The position numbers and the translations under genes are program-made. This document shows, piece after piece, positions 1 to 7,518 of a stretch of 20,616 nt of DNA. This stretch comes from Bordetella parapertussis (GTDB taxonomy: Bacteria > Pseudomonadota > Gammaproteobacteria > Burkholderiales > SG8-41), in NCBI GenBank assembly GCA_945870465.1, contig CAMBSS010000072.1:1-20616 (forward strand), in the 5' to 3' direction. Within the stretch, counting starts at the first letter, position 1; each line of letters begins with the position of its first letter. The notes beneath the pieces are model-generated. The model did no database searches. It worked only from the letters and a program-made list of their open reading frames with translations, and was not told the DNA's origin.

Positions 1-204
1 CGCGGCCTGCCCCGGAGCATCGTCATCAAACTGCACCGCGAAATCAATCGCTCGCTTGAATCGCCCGACGTCAAGGCACGCCTCGACGGGCTGGGCATAC
101 TGCCGTTCACGCTGCCGACGCCGGAAGCTTTCGGCGATTACATCAAGTCCGAAATCGCGAAGTACGCGAAGGTCGTCAAGGACTCCGGCGCGCGGCCTGA
201 CTGA
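1..204 (+). CDS. TctC/Bug-family periplasmic solute receptor, C-terminal fragment
   Basis: The window opens inside this gene; the frame is open from base 1 to a TGA at 202-204, giving 67 residues. The peptide reads as the end of a Bug receptor: a helix like LHREINRSLESPDVKARL, a turn GLGILPFTL, then TPEAFGDYIKSEIAKYAKVVKDSG, matching the 'P..F..fi..E..kw.kvvk.sG' end found in this family. Bug proteins are periplasmic, bind small carboxylates and related compounds, and often lack a cognate transporter next to them. The start, signal peptide and ligand pocket lie outside the window, so the ligand cannot be guessed. The 97 bases that follow, up to the next gene, hold a TTGACT (226-231) and a TACACT (262-267) but with 30 bases between them, so I see no convincing promoter and no terminator. 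Confidence 0.85.
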   Translation, partial: RGLPRSIVIKLHREINRSLESPDVKARLDGLGILPFTLPTPEAFGDYIKSEIAKYAKVVKDSGARPD

Positions 205-301
205 AGAGGTCGCGGCAACGATACGTTGACTGCACTTTCCGCGCGACTGAACGCTTTGCATTACACTACGCGAATCCAAACATTCGCAAGCGGGGACAAC
301 C

Positions 302-718
302 ATGAAAATCAAACGCATCGAGCACGTCGGCATCGTCGTGCGTAACGTCGAAGCCAGCCGCAAGCTGTGGGAAGACTGCTTCGGCATTCCACTGGGCAGC
401 GTCGAGCAGATTGCCGAGCGCCCCGTCAAGCTGGCGCTCTACCCGGTCGGCGAATCGATGGTCGAGCTGATCTCGGGGACTACGCCGGACAGCAAGCACG
501 CGAAAATGATCGCCGAAGGCAAAGGCGGGCTCAATCACATCTGCTTCGAAGTCGAAGACATCGACGAAGCTCTGGCCGAACTCAAGGCCAAGGGCATCCC
601 GCTGCTCGACCAGGTGCCGCGCATTGGCCATGCCGGCTGCCGCATTGCATTCATCGACCCGTCCGCCACCGAGAACTGCCTGATCGAACTCGCGCAACTG
701 CCTGCCGATCATCCGTGA
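302..718 (+). CDS. VOC-superfamily metalloprotein, methylmalonyl-CoA epimerase-like
   Basis: 138 residues with the two-repeat vicinal-oxygen-chelate fold. First module: IEHVGIVVRNVEASRKLWED with His8, and MVELIS with Glu55. Second module: GLNHICFEVEDIDEAL with His79, and NCLIELAQ with Glu129. These four sit where the metal ligands of methylmalonyl-CoA epimerase (His-Gln-His-Glu in the characterised Propionibacterium enzyme) or of other VOC enzymes lie; Glu55 in place of Gln is noteworthy. GHAGCRIAFIDP resembles the 'g..G..vaFl.P' segment of epimerases. Length fits single-domain epimerases. No mutase genes are nearby, so a role in propionate/methylmalonyl-CoA metabolism is possible but not supported by context; a glyoxalase or another VOC activity is an alternative. 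Start ATG with a poor ribosome site (GCGGGGAC about 8 bases upstream). Its TGA overlaps the GTG of the next gene. Confidence 0.8.
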   Translation: MKIKRIEHVGIVVRNVEASRKLWEDCFGIPLGSVEQIAERPVKLALYPVGESMVELISGTTPDSKHAKMIAEGKGGLNHICFEVEDIDEALAELKAKGIPLLDQVPRIGHAGCRIAFIDPSATENCLIELAQLPADHP

Positions 719-1686
719 AACGCGCCGCCGCGCTGCTATGGGCGCTCGGCGGCGTGCTGATTGCCCCTACCGGTCATGCGGCGCAACCCAACTACCCGGC
801 CAAACCGATCCGCATGGTCGTCGCGCAAAGCGCGGGCGGCAACGCGGATTTCGTCGCGCGCTACTACGCGCAACGCCTCACCGAACAACTCGGCCAGCAG
901 ATTGTCATCGATAACCGCGCGGGCGGCTCCGGCGTCGTCGGCACCGAACTCGTGGCGCACGCGCCGCCTGACGGCTACACGCTGCTGATGGCGCCGACTT
1001 CGCATGCGATCAATCCCAACTTCATCGCCAAGCTGCCATACGACACGCGGCGCGACTTCACGTCCGTTTCCCTGTTGGGCGCCGGCTACAACCTGCTGGT
1101 CGTCAATCAGGCCAATGCCGCACGCTCAGTGCGCGACGTTATCGCGGCCGCTCGCGCGCAACCGGGGCAGCTCCGCTATGCGTCTCCAGGCGTCGCCAGC
1201 GCCACCCAATTGACCACCGAACTGTTCCGCCTGATGGCCGGCATCGAAATGCTGCACGTCCCGTACAAGGGTGCGCCCGCAGCGCTTACCGCGGTCGTCG
1301 GCGGCGAATGCGATTTGAGCTTCGGCAGCATGGCCAGCGCGCTGCCGCTGATACGCAGCGGCAGGTTGCGCGCCCTCGCCATCACTTCGCGCGACCGCTC
1401 GCCCGCATTGCCCGAAATTCCGACGGTCGCCGAAGCCGGCGTGCCCGGTTATGAGAGCTCAAGCTGGCAGGCGCTGCTCGGCCCCGCCAGGATGCCGGCC
1501 GAGATCGTAAACCGCCTCTACCGCGAAATCGCGCAGAGCGCGAAAAATCCAGAAATGGTGAAACGCTTTAATGCCGAGGGCATGGTGCCGCTGGGCTCGA
1601 CCCCGCGCGAGCTCGACGAGCATATCGCCCGCGAGCTCGAAAAATGGGTCAAGGTCACAAAGGCGGCGGGACTCAACGTGCATTAA
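715..1686 (+). CDS. TctC/Bug-family periplasmic solute receptor
   Basis: 323 residues. I start it at GTG 715, which overlaps the upstream stop as GTGA; the frame is open further upstream, but that stretch only mirrors the VOC gene. From this start the protein has a clear Sec signal peptide: Lys-Arg n-region, hydrophobic core ALLWALGGVLIAP, cleavage after GHAA. The mature start NYPAKPIRMVVAQSAGGNAD and the segment GQQIVIDNRAGGSGVVGTE are Bug hallmarks, followed by the usual domain-two blocks (MLHVPYKGAPAALTAVVGGE; LRALAITSRDRSPALPEIPT; the final LEKWVKVTKAAGL). Role: high-affinity capture of an unknown organic anion in the periplasm. The overlap implies translational coupling to the epimerase-like gene, so the ligand may be metabolised by it (inference). 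No TctA/TctB membrane genes lie nearby. Confidence 0.88.
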   Translation: MKRAAALLWALGGVLIAPTGHAAQPNYPAKPIRMVVAQSAGGNADFVARYYAQRLTEQLGQQIVIDNRAGGSGVVGTELVAHAPPDGYTLLMAPTSHAINPNFIAKLPYDTRRDFTSVSLLGAGYNLLVVNQANAARSVRDVIAAARAQPGQLRYASPGVASATQLTTELFRLMAGIEMLHVPYKGAPAALTAVVGGECDLSFGSMASALPLIRSGRLRALAITSRDRSPALPEIPTVAEAGVPGYESSSWQALLGPARMPAEIVNRLYREIAQSAKNPEMVKRFNAEGMVPLGSTPRELDEHIARELEKWVKVTKAAGLNVH

Positions 1687-1717
1687 TCGGGCAACACCAC
1701 GCCGTCGCGCGAACGGC

Positions 1718-1735
1718 TAGAATGCAGGCAGGAGG
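1718..1735 (+). promoter_or_regulatory. Possible -10 element and strong ribosome binding site before the papain-like protease
   Basis: TAGAAT at 1718-1723 resembles a sigma-70 -10 box; no good -35 is visible 16-18 bases upstream. AGGAGG at 1730-1735 is a near-perfect Shine-Dalgarno sequence, 8 bases before GTG 1744 and 11 before ATG 1747. If the -10 is real the leader is only about 15 nt, so the Shine-Dalgarno would be at the very 5' end. Confidence 0.4.
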
Positions 1736-1743
1736 AGTGGCCC

Positions 1744-3609
1744 GTGATGTGCCAGAAATGGAAATCGGCCGCGCTTGCAGTGTTCTGCGCGACGGCAATA
1801 TTGATTTGCGACCTGGCGGACGCGCAGACGCGCCGCGCCAAAGGCTGGGTCCGCGAACCCGCGCATATCGTCGCCTCGATTCCGCTGATGCTGCGCTTCC
1901 AGAACTACCTGCCCGAGGAAGTCGATCTTTCTTCCAAGTTTCCGACGCCCGGCGACCAGGGCCAGCAGAGTTCCTGCACCGCGTGGGCGACGGGCTACGC
2001 AATGCGCAGTTATTACGAAGGCAAGCGCCGCAACTGGGATTTCTCCTCGCCCGAGCGGATCATCAGCCCCGCCTATATTTACAACCGGCTGCACGATTTC
2101 CGCGGCAACTGCGACACCGGCACGGCGATTTCCGAAGCGCTGGGCGTGTTGAAGAACGAAGGCTCGCCCACGCTTTCCGCTTACCCGTACGTCGAAGGCG
2201 ATTGCTCGCGGCCGGCTACACCCCAGCTGGTGCGCGACGGTTCGGCGTTCCGCATCAGCGGCTGGAGCGCGCTCGACAACAAGCGACTGGACGACGCCAA
2301 AGGCCAGCTCGCGCGCGGCAATCCGGTGGTGTTCGGCATGGAAGTATCGGAACGCTTCGAAAGCCTCGCCGGCCGCGAGATTTACGACGACACCGCCTCA
2401 CCGCGCAGCGGCGGACACGCGATGGTGCTGGTCGGCTACAGCGAGCGGCGCCAGGCGTTCAAGGTCATGAACTCGTGGGGCACCGAGTGGGGCGACGGCG
2501 GTTTCGGTTGGGTCTCGTACCGCGCGGTCCGCCAGTTGAGCGATCTCATGTTCGTGATGGAAGTGCCGGACTACGTGCCGCCTGCGCCGCCGCCCAAACC
2601 TGCGCCGCCACCCGTCGAGGTTGCGCCACCTGCGCCTGCGCCTGCGCCCGCGCCCGCGCCGGTCGTGATTCCACCTCCACCGCCGCCCGCGCCAGTAGTG
2701 GTCGCACCGCCCGTGCCAAAGCCGGCGCCCGACCCAGTGGTGAAACCGCAACCCGCCCCGCCGCCGGTCGTGACTCCGCCGCTACCGCCGGTGGTAGTTG
2801 CACCACCAACTCCACAACCCAAGCCCGCGCCGGTGCCGCCTGCGCCGCCGGTTGTCGTGGCACCACCGGCACCGACTCCGCCGCCCCAACCGGTAGTCAC
2901 ACCGCCCGTCGTCATCCCGCCGGTGGCGACAGTGCAAAAACAGGTCAAGGCACGCGTGCAGGAAGTGCGCTGCGCGCGCATCGACAGCGCGATCAAAGCA
3001 AAACAGATCGTGCAATTGCGCGGCTTTGCCGGCTCGGCCAGCGATCTCGCCAAACTTGAATCGGACCTGCTCACCATGCCTGGCGTGCGCCGCGTCGATT
3101 CGAAAGTGACACTGTATCCGTGGCCGCAGTGCGAAGTGTTTCTCAATTTCGCGGAAACGCTGAAGACGCCGCGCGGACTCAAGGCGAAATTGCGCGGGGC
3201 ATCGGCGCAGGCATTCGCCGCCGGCGATTCGCTCGCCATCGAGGTCGTGACGCCCGCGTACCCGACCTATCTTTACGTCACTTATCTGCAGGCGAGCGGC
3301 GACGCGGCGAACCTGTACTGGCCCGAAGGAAAGTTTCCGAAAGCGCTGCCGCCCAACACCAAAATGACTTTAGGCGGCGGGGCCGGCGGCGAACCGGTCT
3401 ACCGCATCACGCCGCCGTTCGGCGATGAGATCGTGGTGGTCGTCGCTTCGGCAAGCCCGCTGTTTGCGGACGAACTGCCGGACACCGCGACCAGCCGCGA
3501 TTACCTGACGTCTTTCCGCAAATCGTTTCTGTTGAGCCCCAGGAGCGGCGGCGGGCAGCGTACCGTATCGGTGCTTGCAGTACCGCTGAAGACGCAAGCC
3601 AAACCATGA
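1744..3609 (+). CDS. Secreted papain-type (C1A) cysteine protease with proline-rich linker and DUF4384-like C-terminus
   Basis: 621 residues from GTG 1744 (ATG 1747 is equally possible; AGGAGG upstream serves both). Residues 1-28: signal peptide ending around LADAQ. Residues 55-275: papain fold, with oxyanion Gln72 and catalytic Cys78 in GDQGQQSSCTAWA (spacing of six, as Gln19/Cys25 of papain), catalytic His225 in SGGHAMVLVGY and Asn243 in VMNSWGTEWGDGGFGW. There is no obvious inhibitory propeptide, only about 30 residues before the fold. Residues 279-393: a linker of about 115 residues, very rich in Pro with Ala, Val and Lys. Residues 398-465: a BON-like segment (AIKAKQIVQLRGFAG, MPGVRRVDSKVTLYP). 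Residues 490-575: DUF4384-like beta domain (YLYVTYLQASGDAANLYWPEG ... EIVVVVASASPLF). The stalk suggests an enzyme held across the periplasm or at the cell surface. Its stop overlaps the OmpA-like gene (ATGA), so the two probably act together on the envelope. Confidence 0.85.
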   Translation: MMCQKWKSAALAVFCATAILICDLADAQTRRAKGWVREPAHIVASIPLMLRFQNYLPEEVDLSSKFPTPGDQGQQSSCTAWATGYAMRSYYEGKRRNWDFSSPERIISPAYIYNRLHDFRGNCDTGTAISEALGVLKNEGSPTLSAYPYVEGDCSRPATPQLVRDGSAFRISGWSALDNKRLDDAKGQLARGNPVVFGMEVSERFESLAGREIYDDTASPRSGGHAMVLVGYSERRQAFKVMNSWGTEWGDGGFGWVSYRAVRQLSDLMFVMEVPDYVPPAPPPKPAPPPVEVAPPAPAPAPAPAPVVIPPPPPPAPVVVAPPVPKPAPDPVVKPQPAPPPVVTPPLPPVVVAPPTPQPKPAPVPPAPPVVVAPPAPTPPPQPVVTPPVVIPPVATVQKQVKARVQEVRCARIDSAIKAKQIVQLRGFAGSASDLAKLESDLLTMPGVRRVDSKVTLYPWPQCEVFLNFAETLKTPRGLKAKLRGASAQAFAAGDSLAIEVVTPAYPTYLYVTYLQASGDAANLYWPEGKFPKALPPNTKMTLGGGAGGEPVYRITPPFGDEIVVVVASASPLFADELPDTATSRDYLTSFRKSFLLSPRSGGGQRTVSVLAVPLKTQAKP

Positions 3610-4178
3610 TGATCGGAAAACCTGTCATGCTGAAATTTACTGCTGCCGCAGGCGGCATGCTGGCGCTGCTGATGCTTTTGTCCGCGCCGGCAGCGGCGCA
3701 GGACTCGCGCATGCCGACCACGGAGGAAATCATCCGCCAGCTCACGCAACCGCGATTGAGCCCGGACGACCTGAAAAGCAACGCCGTGCAGGTAGAAGGC
3801 CGGCGGCGGCGCGCGGAACCCACGCCGGGCGCGGGACCGAGCATAGATCTGGCGGTCAATTTCGAATACGCATCGGCGAAACTCACGCCCGATGCGCGCC
3901 TCGTGCTCGACAATCTCGCGCAGGCGCTCGCCGACCCCAAACTCGCCGCTTCGCGTTTTCGCATTGCCGGACACACCGATGCGCGCGGCGGCGACGCTTA
4001 CAATCTGACGCTGTCGAAACGGCGCGCGCAGTCGGTCGCCGAGTATCTAAAGGGCCAGCACAATATCGGTGCGCAGCGCCTGGGCGTCGAGGGTTACGGG
4101 CGCAGTCAATTGCTCGACGCTGCGAACCCCGAAAGCGCGGTCAACCGCCGCGTGCAGATCACCAACCTCGGCTCGTAA
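3606..4178 (+). CDS. OmpA-family peptidoglycan-binding protein
   Basis: 190 residues, ATG 3606 overlapping the protease stop; ATG 3609 and 3627 are alternatives. Residues 1-31 look like a signal peptide (long core LALLMLLSAPAAAQ). The middle (33-78) is a short linker with a basic patch GRRRR at 65-69. Residues 79-188 form an OmpA C-terminal domain: IDLAVNFEYASAKLTPDA, FRIAGHTDARGGDAYNLTLSKRRAQSV, VEGYGRSQLLDAANP and NRRVQI. Asp125 and Arg140 are 15 residues apart, matching the pair that holds diaminopimelate in OmpA/Pal proteins. No lipobox and no beta-barrel, so it is a soluble or weakly anchored periplasmic protein rather than Pal or full OmpA. The gene converges on a Bug gene 5 bases away with no visible terminator. 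Confidence 0.88.
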   Translation: MMIGKPVMLKFTAAAGGMLALLMLLSAPAAAQDSRMPTTEEIIRQLTQPRLSPDDLKSNAVQVEGRRRRAEPTPGAGPSIDLAVNFEYASAKLTPDARLVLDNLAQALADPKLAASRFRIAGHTDARGGDAYNLTLSKRRAQSVAEYLKGQHNIGAQRLGVEGYGRSQLLDAANPESAVNRRVQITNLGS

Positions 4179-4183
4179 CGCCG

Positions 4184-5164
4184 CTACCGGTTCTGACCGG
4201 CGCTGTCGCTGATCAGCTTTGTCATGCGCTCGCGCTCGCGGCGTATGAACTCGGCGGCTTCCGCTGAAGTGGTTCCCATCGGGTCCGCTCCCTGCACGGC
4301 AAGTTTTTCTTTTACGTCGGGCGTCAACAGGATGCGACGCGTCTCGGCCTGCAATTTGGCGACGATCTCGGGTGATATTTTGGCGGGCGCGAATATGCCC
4401 TGCCAGGAACCCGTCACGAAATCGGCGATGCCCGACTCCCCGAACGTCGGCGTCTCCGGCAGCGCTGCGTTGCGCTGCGCGCTGGTGACCGCCAGCAGCT
4501 TCAGCTTGCCGCCTTTTACATAGGGCAAAGTCGCGAGCATGCCGTTGAACAGCACGTCGGCCTGGCCGGACGCGACGTCGAGCACCGCCTGCGCGCCGCC
4601 TTTGCCGGGAATATAAGCCCAGTCGATGCCGGTGCGCGACGCGAGCAGAATCCCCGCCCAATGCGGTGCGGTGGTTTGCCCGGAGGTCGCGAAATTCAGT
4701 TTGCCCGGCCGCGCTTTGGCTAGCGCAATGAATTGTTTGACGTTGGCCGCCGGCACGCTCGGATGTACGCAAAATAAATGCGGCGAATACGACACGATCG
4801 TCACGGGCGTGAAATCACGCTGCAGATCGATCGTGCCCTTGCCATGCATGAGCACCGTGGTCGTCGTGCTGCCGTAATCAGCGAGCAGATAGGTGTAGCC
4901 ATCCGGCGCGGCCTTGACGAGCATTTCATTAGCGATGAGGCCGCTGCCGCCGGGACGGTTGTCGACGATGATCTGCTGCCCCCAGCTCTCGGCAAGCTTG
5001 GCGCCGATCACGCGCGCCAGGATATCGGAGGTGCCGCCGGCGACGGCGGCGATGAGCATGCGGATCGGCTTGACGGGGTACGTCGCATCGGCAGCGCTCG
5101 CTTGCCCTGCGCAAGCAGCCAGCGCGAACACTGCCATGTGAAAATACCCTCCCTGCAATTTCAC
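4184..5164 (-). CDS. TctC/Bug-family periplasmic solute receptor
   Basis: 326 residues if started at GTG 5164, which overlaps the upstream stop as GTGA and supplies a Lys in the signal-peptide n-region. A second candidate, ATG 5137, has a much better ribosome site (AGGGAGGG ending 9 bases upstream, inside the longer reading frame) but would leave the signal peptide without a basic residue; I keep 5164 with moderate confidence in the start. Signal peptide ends at QASA. Family marks: TYPVKPIRMLIAAVAGGTSD, GQQIIVDNRPGGSGLIANE, APHWAGILLASRTGIDWAYI, KLKLLAVTSAQRNAALPETPT. Ligand unknown. Translational coupling to the family-3 binding-protein gene suggests a shared substrate or pathway (inference). 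Confidence 0.87.
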   Translation of the reverse strand: MKLQGGYFHMAVFALAACAGQASAADATYPVKPIRMLIAAVAGGTSDILARVIGAKLAESWGQQIIVDNRPGGSGLIANEMLVKAAPDGYTYLLADYGSTTTTVLMHGKGTIDLQRDFTPVTIVSYSPHLFCVHPSVPAANVKQFIALAKARPGKLNFATSGQTTAPHWAGILLASRTGIDWAYIPGKGGAQAVLDVASGQADVLFNGMLATLPYVKGGKLKLLAVTSAQRNAALPETPTFGESGIADFVTGSWQGIFAPAKISPEIVAKLQAETRRILLTPDVKEKLAVQGADPMGTTSAEAAEFIRRERERMTKLISDSAGQNR

Positions 5165-5901
5165 GGCTTTGCCGTCGGCGCCACGGTGAGTCCGCGTATC
5201 TTGTGCTTTTCGATCGCGCGCGCGACGAATCCAGAGGCTTTGACGTCTTCAATGAACGCGGCCAGATAGCGCGCGCCGGCTTCGTGACCGCGCGGCGTGC
5301 CGGCCGCCTGCAGCACGGCGGTAAAGTTGCCCGGCAGGATGCGCGAGCCCGGCAGCTTGGGTTGATCGATCTCGAGCTGCGACTTCAAACCGGCGAGCGC
5401 ATCCATTTTCTCGGCAACGAACTGCTTGAAGGTCGCCTCGGCATCGGCGGTGCGAAAGAGCGTTGCGTGCTTCAACGTGCGCGTGAGATACAAATCGTAG
5501 GCGGCCTTGCCTGTCACCGAAATGCGCACGCCCGCCCGATCCACTTCATCGACGGACTTGAACGCCGAACCGGGCGGCACGAGGTAGGTCGCTTCGATTT
5601 CGACGTACGCTGCGGTGAAGGTGATCTCGTTCGCGCGCTTGGGCTCGATCGCGAGAAATCCGAGCTGCCATTCGCCTTTCGCGGCGGCTTCGGCCAGCCC
5701 GCCGGCGGATTCGTAATGCAGGATTTTGACCGGCACGCCCAAACGCTTGCCGAACTCGTGCGCGAGATCGAGCGCGACACCGCTCGGCGCGCGCGTGACG
5801 GGGTCGCGCGCGGTGAGCAGGATATTGGCAAAGTTGATACCGACATGCAGTGTGCCCGTGGGGGCGAGGTCGGCGCGCGCGGCGGAAATATCTTCACTCA
5901 T
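5161..5901 (-). CDS. Family-3 (SBP_bac_3) substrate-binding-domain protein without signal peptide
   Basis: 246 residues. The fold is that of amino-acid-type ABC binding proteins: GTLHVGINFANILLTA, GVALDLAHEFGKRLGVPVKILHYESAGGLAEAA, WQLGFLAIEPKRANEITFTAAYVEIEATYLVP, VDEVDRAGVRISVTGKAAYDLYLTRTL. The start MSEDISAARADLAPTGTL is hydrophilic, and the in-frame codons upstream reach a TGA with no ATG/GTG, so no signal peptide is hidden there. A cytoplasmic binding-fold protein could be a sensor, chaperone or enzyme, or be exported another way. Similar leaderless proteins exist in Burkholderiales to my memory, so this is probably a true family trait, not a misread start. It overlaps the downstream Bug gene by 4 bases and lies 79 bases after the M32 peptidase. 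Confidence 0.82.
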   Translation of the reverse strand: MSEDISAARADLAPTGTLHVGINFANILLTARDPVTRAPSGVALDLAHEFGKRLGVPVKILHYESAGGLAEAAAKGEWQLGFLAIEPKRANEITFTAAYVEIEATYLVPPGSAFKSVDEVDRAGVRISVTGKAAYDLYLTRTLKHATLFRTADAEATFKQFVAEKMDALAGLKSQLEIDQPKLPGSRILPGNFTAVLQAAGTPRGHEAGARYLAAFIEDVKASGFVARAIEKHKIRGLTVAPTAKP

Positions 5902-5980
5902 GATGGCGGAAATCCTCAGGATGGCGGAGCGATAATGTAACCCATCCCGCCGTCACGCACCGGACGCGGCGCGCGCGAAC

Positions 5981-7486
5981 TCAAGATCCCAGGTAGCGGG
6001 TCTCGAGATGTTTACGCAGATGCTGCGGATTCAGCGCTTCGCCGCTCGCGCGCCGCACCAGTTCCGGCGTGTCCCAGCGGCTTGCCTGCGACCAGATATT
6101 TGCATTGAGCCACGCGAAAACCGGTGCGAGGTCGCCGGCCGCTATCCGCGCGTCGAGGTCCGGCGTGGCGCGGCGCATCGCGGCAAACCATTGCGCCGCG
6201 TACATGGCGCCCAGTGTGTAGCTTGGAAAATAACCGAACGCGCCTTCGGTCCAGTGCACGTCCTGCATGCAGCCGTCCTTGAAATTGCCGCGCGTATCGA
6301 GCCCCAGCAGCCCTTTCATCTTTTCGTCCCATAGCGCAGGTATGTCCTCGGCTTCGATTTCGCCCTCGATCAGCGCGCGCTCTATCTCGTAGCGCAGTAT
6401 CACGTGCGCCGGATAAGTCACTTCGTCGGCGTCTACCCGTATGAAGCCGGGCTTTACACGCGTCAGCAGCCTGAACAAATTGTCCGCCGAGAACGCCGGC
6501 TGCGCGCCGAATTGCGCGCTCAGCATGGGCGCCAACAGGCCGACGAAACCGCGGCTGCGCGCGAGCTGCATCTCGAAAGACAGGCTCTGGCTTTCGTGGA
6601 TGCCGTACGAGCGCGCCACACCTATCGGCTGGCCCAGCCACTCACGCGGCAGGTTCTGCTCGAAGCGCGCGTGGCCGGTTTCGTGGATAGAGCCCATCAG
6701 GCTTTGCGCGAAATCCTCAGCGCGATAACGCGTGGTCAGGCGCACGTCTTCCGGCACGCCGCCGCTGAAAGGATGCGTGCTTTCGTCGAGCCGCCCCGCG
6801 GCAAAATCGAATCCCAGCAATTGCATCACGGCGAGATTCAACGTACGCTGGCCCGCGACGGGAAACGGCGGGATTGGTGCAATGTTTTTTTCATCGCGCT
6901 GCTTCGCCTGCACGCGCGAGACAAGGTCCGGCAACCATTGTTTAACGTCCGCGAATATGCGGTCGATATCCGCAGCGCGCACACCGGGTTCGAAGCGGTC
7001 CATCAGCGCGTCGTAGCGCGTGAGCCCGCTGTCGGCGGCGAGCAATTGCGATTCTTCGCGCGCGAGCTTCACGACTTCACGAAAATTTTCAAGAAATCCA
7101 GGCCAGTCGTTCGCCGGGCGCTGGCTGCGCCACGCGTGCTCGCATTTCGCGCCCGCCAGCGTCTTGGCTTCGACCAGAGCTTCCGGCAACGCGTTGGCAT
7201 CGCGCCAGTCGCGCTGAATCTCGCGCAGGTTGGCGCGTTCGACGTCCGCGAGCGGCTCCTGCTCCGCCGCGCGCAACAATTCCGCCAGGCGCGGTTCCGT
7301 GCGCGTGCGATGGATCAAGGCGCTCAACTCCGCTTCCGCGGCGGCGCGCGCCTCATTGCCCTTGGGCGGCATCATCGCGTTGCGGTCCCAGCCGACGATG
7401 GAAGCGAGATGGTTGAAGCGGTAGAGACGCGACCACACGCGGCAGAGTTCGTTATAGCTGGGAGCGGAGACAGTTGCTGCAGACAT
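5981..7486 (-). CDS. M32 metallocarboxypeptidase (thermostable carboxypeptidase 1 type)
   Basis: 501 residues, the usual length for the family. The zinc site is HETGH at 268-272 in GSIHETGHARFEQNL, with the third ligand expected from HESQS at 297-301 (GIHESQSLSFEMQLARS). Other family blocks are WDRNAMMPPKGNEARA at 33-48, VDADEVTYPAHVILRYEIE and the C-terminal GAFGYFPSYTLGAMYAAQ. The enzyme removes C-terminal residues from peptides in the cytoplasm and probably serves general peptide turnover. Start ATG 7486 has no strong Shine-Dalgarno; a perfect 7-bp hairpin lies just upstream in the 32-base gap after pssA. It appears to be the second gene of the minus-strand operon. Confidence 0.93.
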   Translation of the reverse strand: MSAATVSAPSYNELCRVWSRLYRFNHLASIVGWDRNAMMPPKGNEARAAAEAELSALIHRTRTEPRLAELLRAAEQEPLADVERANLREIQRDWRDANALPEALVEAKTLAGAKCEHAWRSQRPANDWPGFLENFREVVKLAREESQLLAADSGLTRYDALMDRFEPGVRAADIDRIFADVKQWLPDLVSRVQAKQRDEKNIAPIPPFPVAGQRTLNLAVMQLLGFDFAAGRLDESTHPFSGGVPEDVRLTTRYRAEDFAQSLMGSIHETGHARFEQNLPREWLGQPIGVARSYGIHESQSLSFEMQLARSRGFVGLLAPMLSAQFGAQPAFSADNLFRLLTRVKPGFIRVDADEVTYPAHVILRYEIERALIEGEIEAEDIPALWDEKMKGLLGLDTRGNFKDGCMQDVHWTEGAFGYFPSYTLGAMYAAQWFAAMRRATPDLDARIAAGDLAPVFAWLNANIWSQASRWDTPELVRRASGEALNPQHLRKHLETRYLGS

Positions 7487-7495
7487 TTAGATTTC

Positions 7496-7513
7496 ACCGG
7501 CCCACCGGCCGGT
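7496..7513 (-). promoter_or_regulatory. Intergenic hairpin between pssA and the M32 peptidase gene
   Basis: ACCGGCC (7-base arm), a 4-base loop and GGCCGGT form a perfect stem in the 32-base gap between the pssA stop and the peptidase ATG. No U-tract follows, so it is not a standard intrinsic terminator; it might limit ribosome access or mark RNA processing. Chance formation is possible in such GC-rich DNA. Confidence 0.35.
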
Positions 7514-7518
7514 TGCCT

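Noticed and set aside
367..714. N-terminal extension of the second Bug receptor by 116 codons
   Set aside because: This part lies inside the VOC gene in another frame. GTG 715 gives a proper signal peptide and the usual length.
2579..2935. Tandem repeat or CRISPR-like array
   Set aside because: Repeated GCGCCN/CCGCCN units are codons of a proline-rich linker; there are no regular repeats with unique spacers.
2571..3239. Gly/Thr-rich minus-strand frame resembling a repeat protein
   Set aside because: It is the complement of the proline-rich linker of the protease; the glycine repeats come from CCN codons read backwards.
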